From the NCBI GenBank assembly GCA_963575745.1, contig CAUYUJ010017632.1:131578-195577 (forward strand): a DNA stretch of 64,000 nt, read 5' to 3'. Origin of the DNA: Prorocentrum cordatum (lineage: Eukaryota; Sar; Dinophyceae; Prorocentrales; Prorocentraceae). The translations under genes were made by a program, and so were the position numbers. The notes under the pieces were generated by a model. It saw nothing but the letters and a program-made list of their open reading frames with translations, had not been told where the DNA came from and made no database searches. Positions 9,495 through 19,329 of this stretch are shown piece by piece. Every line of letters starts with the position of its first letter. The first letter of the stretch is position 1.

Positions 9495-10718
9495 ATGGGA
9501 TCGGATGATTTGCGCTCAGCCCCGTGGCGTGCGGACGGGTCGACGAATAAGAAGGCCACTGTTGTCCGACGCAAGCTACACAAGCCCCCTGTCTCAGGGC
9601 CCTCGTGGCGATGCGGTCATTGTGGATGTGCACGCAACGAGGAAAGATGGCAGTGGTGCAAACATTGCTTCTCATATCGCACACCTGAGCCAGGATGGAC
9701 CCAGCCACAGCACTGGCCGTCTCGGGCGGGCAGGTCGTGGTCAGGATCAGACAACTCGTGGAACGACAGCCGTCAGAGTTCAGAGCACCGGCTACCGCTG
9801 GCGGCCGGCCTCCAGCCAGGTCCGAACTCCTCCACGCCAGCGCTGGTTTGGACGAGCCTTGATGGCCTGGATGCTACTGAGCTGGGTTCTCTGCTGGCCA
9901 TCGCCAACAAAACGGGAGACAAGAACTTGGCCACGAGGGTTCAGGCGCGCATCAACATCCTGGCAAAGCCTGCCCCCCCTGTCATTGAGAAGACCATGGA
10001 GCAGCGACTGGCTGAATCGCGACGTGAATGCGACAAGCTCCTTCAGCGACTCTCTCGCGAACTGGACAAGCACGACAAGTGGAAGACCCAACTGCATGAG
10101 CACGAGGACTACATCATGGGCCTTCGTGCAGAGTTGGAGATCATGGACACTCAACACGCGGAGCTCGCCCGCAAGCTCGCTGCCACAGGCAAAGCTCCCG
10201 TACCAGAACCAGGACCAGCGCCTGCGCGGATCAAGCTGGAGGACCTCGTGTCTGGCAAGGTTGGCACCCTGGACTTCGATCTGGGCCTCCTGTCAGACAT
10301 GCCTGATGGATTGGAGCTGGATGAGGACGATCGCCTACGGATTGAGGAACGCACCACACAGTTGCGGGAGCTCCTTTCCACAAAGGCCAAGGATCTTTTC
10401 GCCTCGGCTCTGGATGAGGCCAAGCGAGTGGTCCAGGAGCATGAATCACAGAAGACGCGTCTACTGGCCAAACGTCGTCGAGTGCAGGATGCTGAAGACG
10501 AAACCCAGCCCAAGCCAGGAAGCGCAGAAGGTTCCCAGCCAGAGTCAGCTAGTGCTGGTGGTGATGGCGCGGAGACCACCGCGGAGCCCCTTGGCCAAAC
10601 TGCAGAAGGACAGGGCTCCCGACCAGATCAACAGGCACGGTTCGCCTCAGTTCGAGAGAGATTGGCCAAGTTCGAGCGCAGGGGGGGCCCCAACAGCGAG
10701 TGCCCAGCAGCTACCTGA
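9495..10718 (+). CDS. LINE-A ORF1: RanBP2-like zinc finger, coiled-coil protein
   Basis: 407 aa, first ATG after the spliced leader. Residues 38-58 are W-R-C-x2-C-x4-N-x6-C-x2-C, close to the RanBP2-type zinc finger, a fold known to bind RNA or protein. Residues about 120-235 are helical and charged, probably coiled coil. A second conserved block (LSDMPDGLELDEDDR...) aligns with LINE-B ORF1 and is followed by a basic KRRR motif that may be a nuclear signal. The tail is low complexity. Inferred role: element RNA binding and particle assembly, as for other LINE ORF1 proteins. The frame is uninterrupted although ORF2 of the same element is broken. Confidence 0.8.
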   Translation: MGSDDLRSAPWRADGSTNKKATVVRRKLHKPPVSGPSWRCGHCGCARNEERWQWCKHCFSYRTPEPGWTQPQHWPSRAGRSWSGSDNSWNDSRQSSEHRLPLAAGLQPGPNSSTPALVWTSLDGLDATELGSLLAIANKTGDKNLATRVQARINILAKPAPPVIEKTMEQRLAESRRECDKLLQRLSRELDKHDKWKTQLHEHEDYIMGLRAELEIMDTQHAELARKLAATGKAPVPEPGPAPARIKLEDLVSGKVGTLDFDLGLLSDMPDGLELDEDDRLRIEERTTQLRELLSTKAKDLFASALDEAKRVVQEHESQKTRLLAKRRRVQDAEDETQPKPGSAEGSQPESASAGGDGAETTAEPLGQTAEGQGSRPDQQARFASVRERLAKFERRGGPNSECPAAT

Positions 10719-10857
10719 GTCAGGGACATCTGTGTCAGCTGGGGTGCTCAAGCTCATTTCACGAACGCCGCCATTCCAATGCTACCCAGGCACGGATGTT
10801 CCATTTGGATGTACTTCCGACGTTCTCACACATGCATGTGCTCCCTCTGGTCGAGCT

Positions 10858-13800
10858 ATGCGGTCTGACAAGTTCTACTACGAAGCGCTGGACACAATAC
10901 GGAAGGTTCGGGATATGATGCAGTGGGCCCCTCCTTCGATGTCGGTTGAGATGACGGGGACCCCTTCTACGTGTGCACCGTGTTCCAGGCCGTCGGGGAC
11001 TGTGAGCAGTACGGCTACGGCGTGGGCGAGTCAGTCGGGCGCCATTGGCGCCACGGGCACTATGTGGAGCCACGTTCTTCCTGTTGCATCCCTCTCCACG
11101 CAATCAGGTCCTCAACCTGCTGGAGGATTTCAGTCGTCAGAGCGCAAATCCTGGGCTGCCCAGAGCAGTGCAGGTTCACAGTCGCACCTGGGCTTTCCAC
11201 CCGCCAGGGCACCCTCTCCACAGGAGGCGGGGGTCTCAGCGCGTGTGGGTGGGGGCTCAGGAGTTTGCTGGACTCGCCTATCTGGTGACGCAGGTAGCAT
11301 TGGTGAAGTGGTGACTGCAACCGATACACCACAGGCCATGGGCCTGCCGCCTGCTGACGAGACCAGAGCGATGGCAGTACAGGACTATGCTGACATGCGT
11401 GCGGATCTCAGAGATTGGGCAGCGGCTTGGTTTGACTTACATCGTGGGTTGTACGCTGGCAGTGCGGACTGGCGGCTTTGGTGCGAGGCGTTTCTGCACA
11501 CGATCCTGGAGCGACAAGGGAACGAGCCCTTGCGCCGCTTGTTGCAGGCCTGGTTTCCAGGTCGCACCCTACAATCAGTCATGGAAGAATTATGTGAATT
11601 GGCATGGAGACAGTCTGAGCCCAGGCGAGTGGCTTTCCTTGATAGGCTACGCGCGGCGCCTTTTGAGAGCCGTGTTCAGATGCAGCGCCGCCACTGGGCG
11701 CGCTTGGAGGAGCTGAGAGCCATGTTCAGGAGGCTTTTGGGCTCGGATTTCCCTACGGTTCGGCTTCCTCGCCCCAGACAGCCTGACCCTGGTGATGATC
11801 AGGCAGACGTAGATGCGTACATCGCTAGCCTGGTGATATTGGCGGATGCGGAGACCAGTTTGGGACAGGCCAATCACAGTACGAATACACATGCCATGCA
11901 ACATCAGGCTTCTGAGGCTCCTGAAGTCCATCGGTTTGCTCCCCTACCTGTGGAAGGAGGTCGAGCACGGTGCGATGATTTGGACGATCCTGATGCTGAC
12001 CCCTTCGCCTACCTCGACGACCAGTTCGGGAACGAAGGGGAGCTCTGTACGGTGGAGTCTAACATAGGATGCAGGCCAGACGCCATAAGCTCCAGCCCTG
12101 CCCCGTCTCGGGAGGTGTCTCTTGGAGGCCCTGAGGCCGCGCTCTTGGGTGTCTCGGGGAACTCCTCGTCGAGTCTGCCTTTGCTGGATGCCGCCCTTCC
12201 TCGGGTTTGTAATGTGGCGTCAGAAACGCAACGAGGCAGACAGATCCACGCTGGAGACAATGCGCCCACACACGAAGAGCCAGCTGTACTACAGCACCGC
12301 ACGTCCGACAAGCATGTGACGATGCTCTTCGCGAACATCACCGAGTGGGGCGCCAAGGTTCGCAGCTTTGTGAACAGTCACAAGCACACCTACTCCATCG
12401 AGGGCTGGTCGAGACGCATGTCCCCGACACCAAGTGCGCCCACTGGACTGAGGAGCTCAGGAAGGACGGGTGGAGGCTCTCCTTCAAGGCAGGCTTTGCT
12501 TCAGGGAAGTCGGACTCAGGCATCTCTGCAGGTGAGTGGCTTCTCACTCGATGTCACTTGGCAGCTACGCAGTTCGATCGATTGAGGGACCAGGCGATTG
12601 CTGACTCGCGCATGGATCCCTTCAAAGGCTTCTCGGCCACGACGCTGCATCTCAAGTCTGGCAACCTTGTTTACATTGCAGCGTACTTGCTACCGTCACT
12701 GGGGACTTCGCAGTACAACAATGAGGTGTTGGTGGCTTTGGGCGCTTTTACCAAAGCTTTGGCAGATCTCTGGGTGATTGTCGCGGACTGGAACAATGAA
12801 CCGCAGACCCTGTTGGATAGTGGATGGGTGGAAAGACTCAGAGGTCGGCTTGCGCTGCCGAACTGCAAGTTCACATGCGACAAGGGCCAGGGACGAATGT
12901 ATGATTATGCGATTGTCTCTAAGCAGCTTACTTCGGACCGCATCAGGCTCAGGCAGGTTGTAGCGGTACCCTGGAAGACGCATTGTGCTATTGCCGTTGA
13001 CGTGCTGGACGCCAAGAGGACTTGGTGGCATAGGTCGTTGGAGCTTCCGGAACCGCTACCCAGGGCCAACCGACCTCAGCAGGAGCCAAACCCAGACAGC
13101 AAGCGATCTATGAAACGCAAGCAGGTGGCAGATGCACGCAGACAGGAACTTCCTGAAGAGCTACGCGAGGCCTTCGATGACCTGCCTTCTCAGGAGCCAC
13201 CGCCAGAAGGCCCCAAGGTTACGTTCAAGGTGGAGCAGGCAGAATGGCTCAAGATCTACGGAGAAGTGGAGCAGGATACATTCAGACCACGTACAGCAGC
13301 AGAGCAGTTGGCGACAGGCCCCCTGGCGACCTGGAGGCCTGCTCAACGCTCCACCTTGGATGACAGATATGGGCGATGGGTCACTACATTGGAGCGGTCC
13401 ATTGTGGCGGTCAGCGATGTAGAGGACCCAGCTGTGTTTCTTGGCAGAGGGCAAGGCTACTCAATTTCCTGGAAGAAGATGCGCCCAGCTCCAGGTCGAC
13501 CTCACATGTGCGACCCTGTTGCAGAATGGTGGGGGATCGCATCCACACTGCTGGCTCGAGGCGTAGCCTTGACGCGCTCAGGCAGAGACCCCCCAGAGGC
13601 GGTGAAATGTCTGGCGGGCTTTCGTGCTATGGTCCAGAGCCTGACAGAAGCCAAGCAGCAGGAATTCTTCGGGAAAAAGGCGTTGACCACCACAGTGCAA
13701 GAGTGGAAGGATGTTGCCCTACAGGTGTCGCACCTCAGCCAGACTGAGTTGGAGCAGCTCCAGGAGCACACCAACGTGTGGGTCGACCGCGCCCAGGGGC

Positions 13801-16800
13801 GCTCTTTAGTCAAGTCACGCCAAGCCTTCGTGGACTGGGCTAAGCAGATGTGGGCTAAGAGCCCAGGAGCTATACATCGGCATGTTCGTGCTCCTCCTCC
13901 TGACCCACTACCGCGGGAGATCATCTTAGATGGAGTGGACACTGCAGACCCCTGCGTACTCATTAGCACGAAGAAGGATTTTTGGCAGGGAATTTGGCAG
14001 GAGGACAAGGACAGCAGGGAGCACTTGCTTTGGACCTTGGAAGGATTAGCCAGGGATGCTCGCGAAGACCCCTTGCCACCACTGAATGAAGGACAGATTG
14101 AATCGATACTCAGACGACAATCACCAAACAAAGCGAGAGGAGTTGATGGCTTGGGCCCAGTCGATCTACAACGTATGCCCCAAGATGGACTTACGGAGCT
14201 CACGTGTATCCTCAATCAAGCGGAGCTACTGCAGACATGGCCGTCAGCGTGGTTAGCTACTATTTGTGCGGTCATTCCGAAGCCAGCTGGTGGCACGAGA
14301 GTTTTGGGAATGTTACCGCAATGTTGCAAGACTTGGAGCCAGGCGCGCAGCTCGGTCACCTCAAGTTGGTCGGATGGTTTTTCTGCTTTCTGGGACACAG
14401 CCATCAGGGGCAGCAGCGCCCTGAGAGCTGCTATGACGAGAAGCCTCATGGACGAGGCCTCTGCTACTGCAGGAAAGGCAACGGCGACTGTACTGCTGGA
14501 CATAGCCAAGTTTTACGATTCCATCTCTTTCACCCTCCTGGTGGTTGCGGCGCGGGGGCTCAACTTCCCTCCCACGGTGCTGCTCATGGAGATCCTGCTC
14601 TTCATGGCGCCGCGCATCCTCAAAGAGGGCTCGGTCATCAGCGAGCCGTTCTGCCCTGGCCGCTCGATTGTGGCTGGATCGTCTCATGGAGTCTGTCTTG
14701 GAAAAGTGTTCTTGCATTCTGTTCTGGAAGCTGCGCATGCTAGAGCCCCGCAGGCCTCGCTATGGACCTTTGTCGATGACACGGTGGCTAGATCAGAGGG
14801 CACCCAGGCCACTGTTGTTTCGGAGATGGAAGGTTTAGCTGGAGCGTTCTCGGAGGGATTCAGACTCAAGAGGCTCACGGTCTCGGACAAAACGGTTGTC
14901 TTGGCGTCCTCTCCTGAGCTTGGGAAGCGCATTGTCAGAATTTTCAGAGCCCGAGGGATGCCCGCTAAGTTTGCTTCAGTAGGAGTTGATTTAGGTGTTG
15001 ACACTGCGGCAGGCCGTTTTCGGACTAGGAAGAAGGCACGCCAGAGAATGGCTAAAGCCAGTGGTCGATTTTCTAGGATTGTGAAGATGCGCAGGCTGGC
15101 AGGTTTGAGGAAAGTCACCCAGGGCGCTTGGCGCACGGGTGCCTTACCACAGGCCAGCTATGGCCATCAAGTTTATGGTATGCCACCGAGTCAGGTCTTG
15201 CTTCTGAGGCGACAAGCTGCCCGCACGGTCTCGGGAATGGGTAAGGGCAAATGTTTAACCACTGTTCTGCAGACGGTGCTAGGGGATGGAGATCCCGCCC
15301 TGGAGCTGCGCCGCCAATTGGTGGACGCCTGGCTGCAGCTGTGGAAGCGATTCCCCGCCCTCCAACCTCGGATTCGACGGTCGTGGGGTATCGTTCGGTC
15401 GCAGCTCGACTCGCTTGGTGCCAAAAGGTGGAGAGGCATTCGGGGGCCCATAGCTGCTGTCCAGGCCACCCTTATTGAAGCAGGATGGGAGCCCAGGGAA
15501 CCTGACTTGTGGGAACGACCTGAGCATGCGGAGCATGCGTGGAAGTTCCCACGAATGGGCGACCCAGACTTTGATTTACTCCCGATGACTGACCATGCAG
15601 ACCTGTTGCATGAGTTCGTTTCTGACATGAAGGCCAAGTTGTGGCAAGGTGCTGCAGGGCACGAGGCAGGCGACAGTTTGAAGGAAGGAGCCGACCTCCT
15701 TCCACTGCAACAGGAACTCCGCCGTTTCGAGTCTCGGGGCCAGTCGGATCTTTGGGCCCTCACCTTGTGCGTGGCCTCGGGGGGGCCAATGGCCACGTCA
15801 GCGCCAAGTCGACTGTGGCTACACGGTTGACGTCACTTGCCCAAGATGTAAGGCGGCCCCTGAGACCCTGTTTCACAGAATATGGCAATGCGTGTGTAAT
15901 GTTGATCACCAGGATTTTAGCAGCACGCAAACACTGGTTTCCCAGGCCACGGCGCAATGGGAAGCAGACCCTTCTTTATGGCTGAGAGGAGTGCCGTCGA
16001 GAGACCTCACTTGCCCCGTCTTCCTTGACCCCCTTGAGGCCCCTCCCCTTACGTACTACGGCTCCTCTCGCCTCAGTGAGTTTTGTGTTGCCCCTGGCCA
16101 GGACCCTCCCCACATCTTTGGAGATGGGTCAGGGGGCAAGTACAGCAGCGACCCGAGACGCAGGCGATGCGGTTCTGGAGTTGCCCTCATTCGGAGGACC
16201 GAGGATGGCTCCTGGGAGCCCGCCGCGGGAGTTTCGTCCCCCCTCCTGGGGCCGCGACAGACCGTGTCGCGCGCGGAGATAGCTGCGCTCGCCATTGCCC
16301 TGGAAGAAACCACGGGTCCCATCATTTATGTCACTGATTGCCAGCCAGTCCTGGATGGTTGGAGAGCGGGTCGTGCCCGCGGCAGGTTAGGCCCGAATCA
16401 GGACTTGTGGTTCAGGGTGGCGGTGGCGTTGCGGAAGCGGGGGGAGGCTGAAATACAGGTCGTGTGGACGGCTGCCCATCTTGAGGACTCTGGCAAGGCT
16501 CTCAGTGCGTGGCAAGTCTTCCTCACTTCGGGCAATATGTGCGCGGACGAACTTGCGGGGAGAGCGGCGGACGACGCCTTGTTCCAGTATATTCGTCAGC
16601 ACGGACATCTATGATTGCATCGCCCATCTTGTCAGGCGCAGGGCCAGACGTGCGTTGATCTGCTCACTCCAGGTCGACCCCTGGCAAGCCACCAGGCTCG
16701 CCAAAGTGCGGGTGCCCCCCCCCTCCAGGAAGGCCGTCGCCCTGAGGGACACCTCTCACAATTGTGAGCAGGTCGGGAACAGGTGGCGTTGTAGAGTGTG

Positions 16801-17305
16801 CAGCCAGATTGTGGCCTCCACCCAGCTTCTCAAGTTTTGTGCCCTGTCTTGTCCAGGTCTGGCCCCCGAGGTCCGAGGCCATAAGTCGGAGTGGAGCCAA
16901 TTCGTCTTGAGAACTGGTGAGATTTTGATAGGGGCCACCTCGGCCCACTCGTCCCACAAAATCTTCTACTGGCCTGAGTTGTCCTTGCATTTTTGTGTTT
17001 GTTGCGGGCTCACCGCCACCGTCGATGGTAGGTGGCTCGCAAGACCTTGCCAGGAGCCCTCCCCCAAAGGAGCCCAGAACCTCGACAGGATCCGTCGAGG
17101 CATTTTTCCCTCGCACAGGGGACCCCCGAAGGCGGTGCTGCTGGCCAGAGAGCGGCGCGATGCTTCGGTTGCGGTCCAGCGTGCGAGGGAGGCTCGGGAG
17201 AAGGGTAGTATTCTGCTGTCTCACGGTGAGGGGAGTGTGGGCGGTGCGGCCCGTCGACCCACCAGGATCCCTCACCGTGATGGCGGGGACTCATCCTCGG
17301 ATTAG
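10858..17305 (+). pseudogene. LINE-A ORF2: endonuclease, RT, RNase H, Cys-rich; frameshifted
   Basis: The N-terminal region (about 10860-12300) is unassigned and uses more than one frame. The endonuclease starts with LFANITEWG, then shifts frame at a GGG run (12402-12404) before LVETHV (catalytic Glu). VADWNNEP and DYAIVS follow. RT: VIPKPAGGTRVLGMLP, LLDIAKFYDSI (motif A), SIVAGSSHG (B), FVDD (C, near 14770), SDKTVVLAS (D). A second shift lies at a G7 run (15779-15785), before CPRCKAAPETLFHRIWQC. RNase H (16105-16614) shows GDGSGG, RAEIAAL, VTDCQ and ADELAGRA. A third shift near 16600 leads to the Cys-rich end (GNRWRCRVC ... HFCVCCG) with its stop at 17305. All activities except continuous translation look preserved. 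Confidence 0.8.
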
Positions 17306-17365
17306 TCCCCGCCCAACCCGTTTTGTTTTGTGGACGTTCGTCCTTCCATGGTCACTACTGGTCAC

Positions 17366-17641
17366 TCCTCCTCCTCCTCCTCCTCCTCCTCCTCCTCCTC
17401 CTCCTCCTCCTCCCCTCTCCTCCTCTTTTTCCTCCTCCTCCTCCTCTTTCTCCTCCTCCTCCTCCTCCTCAACCCTCGCCTCCTCGTCCTACTCCCGCTC
17501 CTCCTCCTCCTCCTTCGTCTCCTCCTCCTCGTCTTCCGCCTCCTCCTCCTCCTCCTCCTCCTCCTCCTCCTCCTCCTCCTCCTCCTCCTCCTCCCCCTCC
17601 TCCTCCTCCTCCTCCCCCTCCTCCTCCTCCTCCTCCTCCTC
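17366..17641 (+). repeat. (TCC)n between LINE-A and LINE-B
   Basis: About 275 bp of TCC repeats with scattered variants. It directly follows the LINE-A 3' end (...ACTGGTCAC) and directly precedes the LINE-B DinoSL. The Ser/Pro/Leu-rich reading frames are artefacts. Confidence 0.95.
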
Positions 17642-17677
17642 ACCGTAGCCATTTTGGCTCAAGCCATTTGGCTCAAG
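17642..17677 (+). other. DinoSL plus relict DinoSL at 5' end of LINE-B
   Basis: 17642-17663 is a full 22-nt DinoSL (A at the variable first base). It is followed without a gap by CCATTTGGCTCAAG, a second leader lacking its first bases and one T. Relict leaders of this form are known from retroposed dinoflagellate mRNAs: the AG inside CCGTAG is used as acceptor when a new leader is added. Confidence 0.9.
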
Positions 17678-17780
17678 CCGTCCCAGGCCCAGGTGGGTCT
17701 TGCTACTCCGAACTTGGGACGGCGTTGGGGTAGCGAGCCAGTGGCTCGGTCCCTCGAATCGGCACCGACACGCTTCCGCC

Positions 17781-19079
17781 ATGGCCTTCGCCGGTGGCGG
17801 CAGGGGCGGTGCTGGATCCTGGGGCGCGGCGGCGCTCGGCGACGGCGGCCAGGCCCCAGCCCTCTGGCGAGGCAAGGGCCGCGCGGTCGGCCGCGGCGCC
17901 AGCGGTGGAGGGAAGGGCAAGGGCGCGACTGACGCAGCCCCTCGGTCGCCCAGCCAGGCCGCTGCGCCGTGGCAGGTGCGCCGCCCTCCCTCCCGCCGCG
18001 CCGAGCGCGAGATCAAGTGGCGTTGTGCATGGTGCAGCTGTGCGCGCAACCTCGACTCCATGGTCTACTGCAAGCACTGCGGAGAGTGGCGCACCGAGGC
18101 GCCCAGCCAGGGGGCGGACGCTGCATTGGAAGGCTCAGTGCGGCGGCGCCCCTCTGTTCCTCAGCGTGCTCCTCCTCCTGACGGTGGCGATGCAGGCCCT
18201 GCTGTTGACCCCAGCCTCACGGTCTCCGAGCTCGAGGACCTCGTGCGCCTGGCCGAGAAGGCAGGGGACCAGCGCGTGGCAGGACGCTACAAGCAGCAGC
18301 TGCAAGTTCAGAAGGCTGGTGATCCCCCGCCACAGCAGCGTATCAGTGCCATCGGTGCCAAGGTCGCCGAGCTCGAGACGGTTTTGGAGAAGGAAGTCCA
18401 GAAGCTCGAGCAGTACCAGCAGTGGGTGGCCCAGCAGGCGGACACTGTCGCAGAGCTCACGGAGCGTTTATCTCAGGCCGACGCCGAGTACAGGGCTGCA
18501 GTTGCCTCTCTGGTCGGTGACCGACCTGATCGAGCTGCCTCTCCAGCTCCACCTCGCATCTCCATCAAGGAGGTGGTCGACGGAACTGGCAGCATCATCG
18601 ACCTCATCGACGTCGACTCTGTGTTTGACGTGGATGGCTACGAGTGCTCGGATGACGACCGCAAGAACATCGCTGACCGTCGTGATCTGCTGCGGTCCCA
18701 GCTGCAGGACGTTGCCAAGGGCCTCTTCTCTGGCGCACTCGAGAAGCTGGAGGCCATCAAGGCCGAGCAGGCCGCCCACGTCGCCCGCCTCACGAAGAAG
18801 AAGCGCAAGGGTGCATCAGGTGAAGGTGCGGCTGCAGGCCCCGTGGCAGGCGCGAAGCAGGACTCGACCACAGCCAGCCAGGACCCCAAGGCGAAGGACA
18901 GGGACAAGTCGGTCGGGTTCGCGGACTCTGCACCGCCTTCTGCTCGGTCCGCGGGAACCCCAGCAGCCCCTTCTCCGACGCCAGCGGCTACCAGCATTCG
19001 TGAGCGTGCTGCGGCCCAGATCAAGGCTGCTTCAGTGCGTGTCCCCCCTGCTGCCGCTGCTGACAAAGCCAGTGCGTAG
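17781..19079 (+). CDS. LINE-B ORF1: RanBP2-like zinc finger, coiled-coil protein
   Basis: About 432 aa from the ATG at 17781 (MAFAGGGRGG); an upstream in-frame ATG at 17700 is possible. Gly/Arg-rich N-terminus. Residues 80-100 are W-R-C-x2-C-x4-N-x6-C-x2-C, a RanBP2-like zinc finger. A helical block (SELEDLVRLAEKAGD) matches LINE-A (TELGSLLAIANKTGD). A coiled coil follows, then a conserved acidic-to-helical block (DSVFDVDGYECSDDDR...) and KKKRK at 339-343, a likely nuclear localisation signal. Inferred to bind element RNA. The C-terminal 70 residues are Ala/Pro/Ser-rich. Confidence 0.85.
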   Translation: MAFAGGGRGGAGSWGAAALGDGGQAPALWRGKGRAVGRGASGGGKGKGATDAAPRSPSQAAAPWQVRRPPSRRAEREIKWRCAWCSCARNLDSMVYCKHCGEWRTEAPSQGADAALEGSVRRRPSVPQRAPPPDGGDAGPAVDPSLTVSELEDLVRLAEKAGDQRVAGRYKQQLQVQKAGDPPPQQRISAIGAKVAELETVLEKEVQKLEQYQQWVAQQADTVAELTERLSQADAEYRAAVASLVGDRPDRAASPAPPRISIKEVVDGTGSIIDLIDVDSVFDVDGYECSDDDRKNIADRRDLLRSQLQDVAKGLFSGALEKLEAIKAEQAAHVARLTKKKRKGASGEGAAAGPVAGAKQDSTTASQDPKAKDRDKSVGFADSAPPSARSAGTPAAPSPTPAATSIRERAAAQIKAASVRVPPAAAADKASA

Positions 19080-19329
19080 CAGGGGGGGACTCAGTGAGCT
19101 CAATTTTGTTCAGTGTGGAGGATTTAATGCGTGGGGTGTGCGTGGGCGCACCCATAGGCACGGTCTCTCGCACAATATCCTGGCTTACGCCAACGCCCGT
19201 CTGACCAACTCCTCGTCGCAGGCTCTGGCCGCCCGAGCGAGAGCTAGGGTCAGGAGGGCGAGTTTTGATCCTACGTCTCACCAGCATCTTGTGGCCCCGT
19301 CCTGTCGCCCGCGTGGGGGCCCTGGCCAG

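Larger units (their letters stand above)
9334..17365 (+). mobile_element. LINE-A: non-LTR retrotransposon, SL-headed
   Basis: About 8 kb. DinoSL, 140-nt leader, intact ORF1 (zinc finger and coiled coil), then an ORF2 region with endonuclease, RT, CCHC knuckle, RNase H and Cys-rich C-terminus, a short 3' UTR, and (TCC)n from about 17366. TCC tracts lie on both sides in the coding-strand orientation. ORF2 changes frame several times, so this copy is probably non-autonomous unless sequence errors explain the shifts. It is the same family type as LINE-B but clearly diverged. Confidence 0.85.

Noticed and set aside
17794-19079. First 430 codons of the very long frame that contains LINE-B ORF2
   Set aside because: This part overlaps ORF1 in another frame and is Arg/Ser/Pro-rich without homology. 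ORF1 is the real product here, so ORF2 is started after it.
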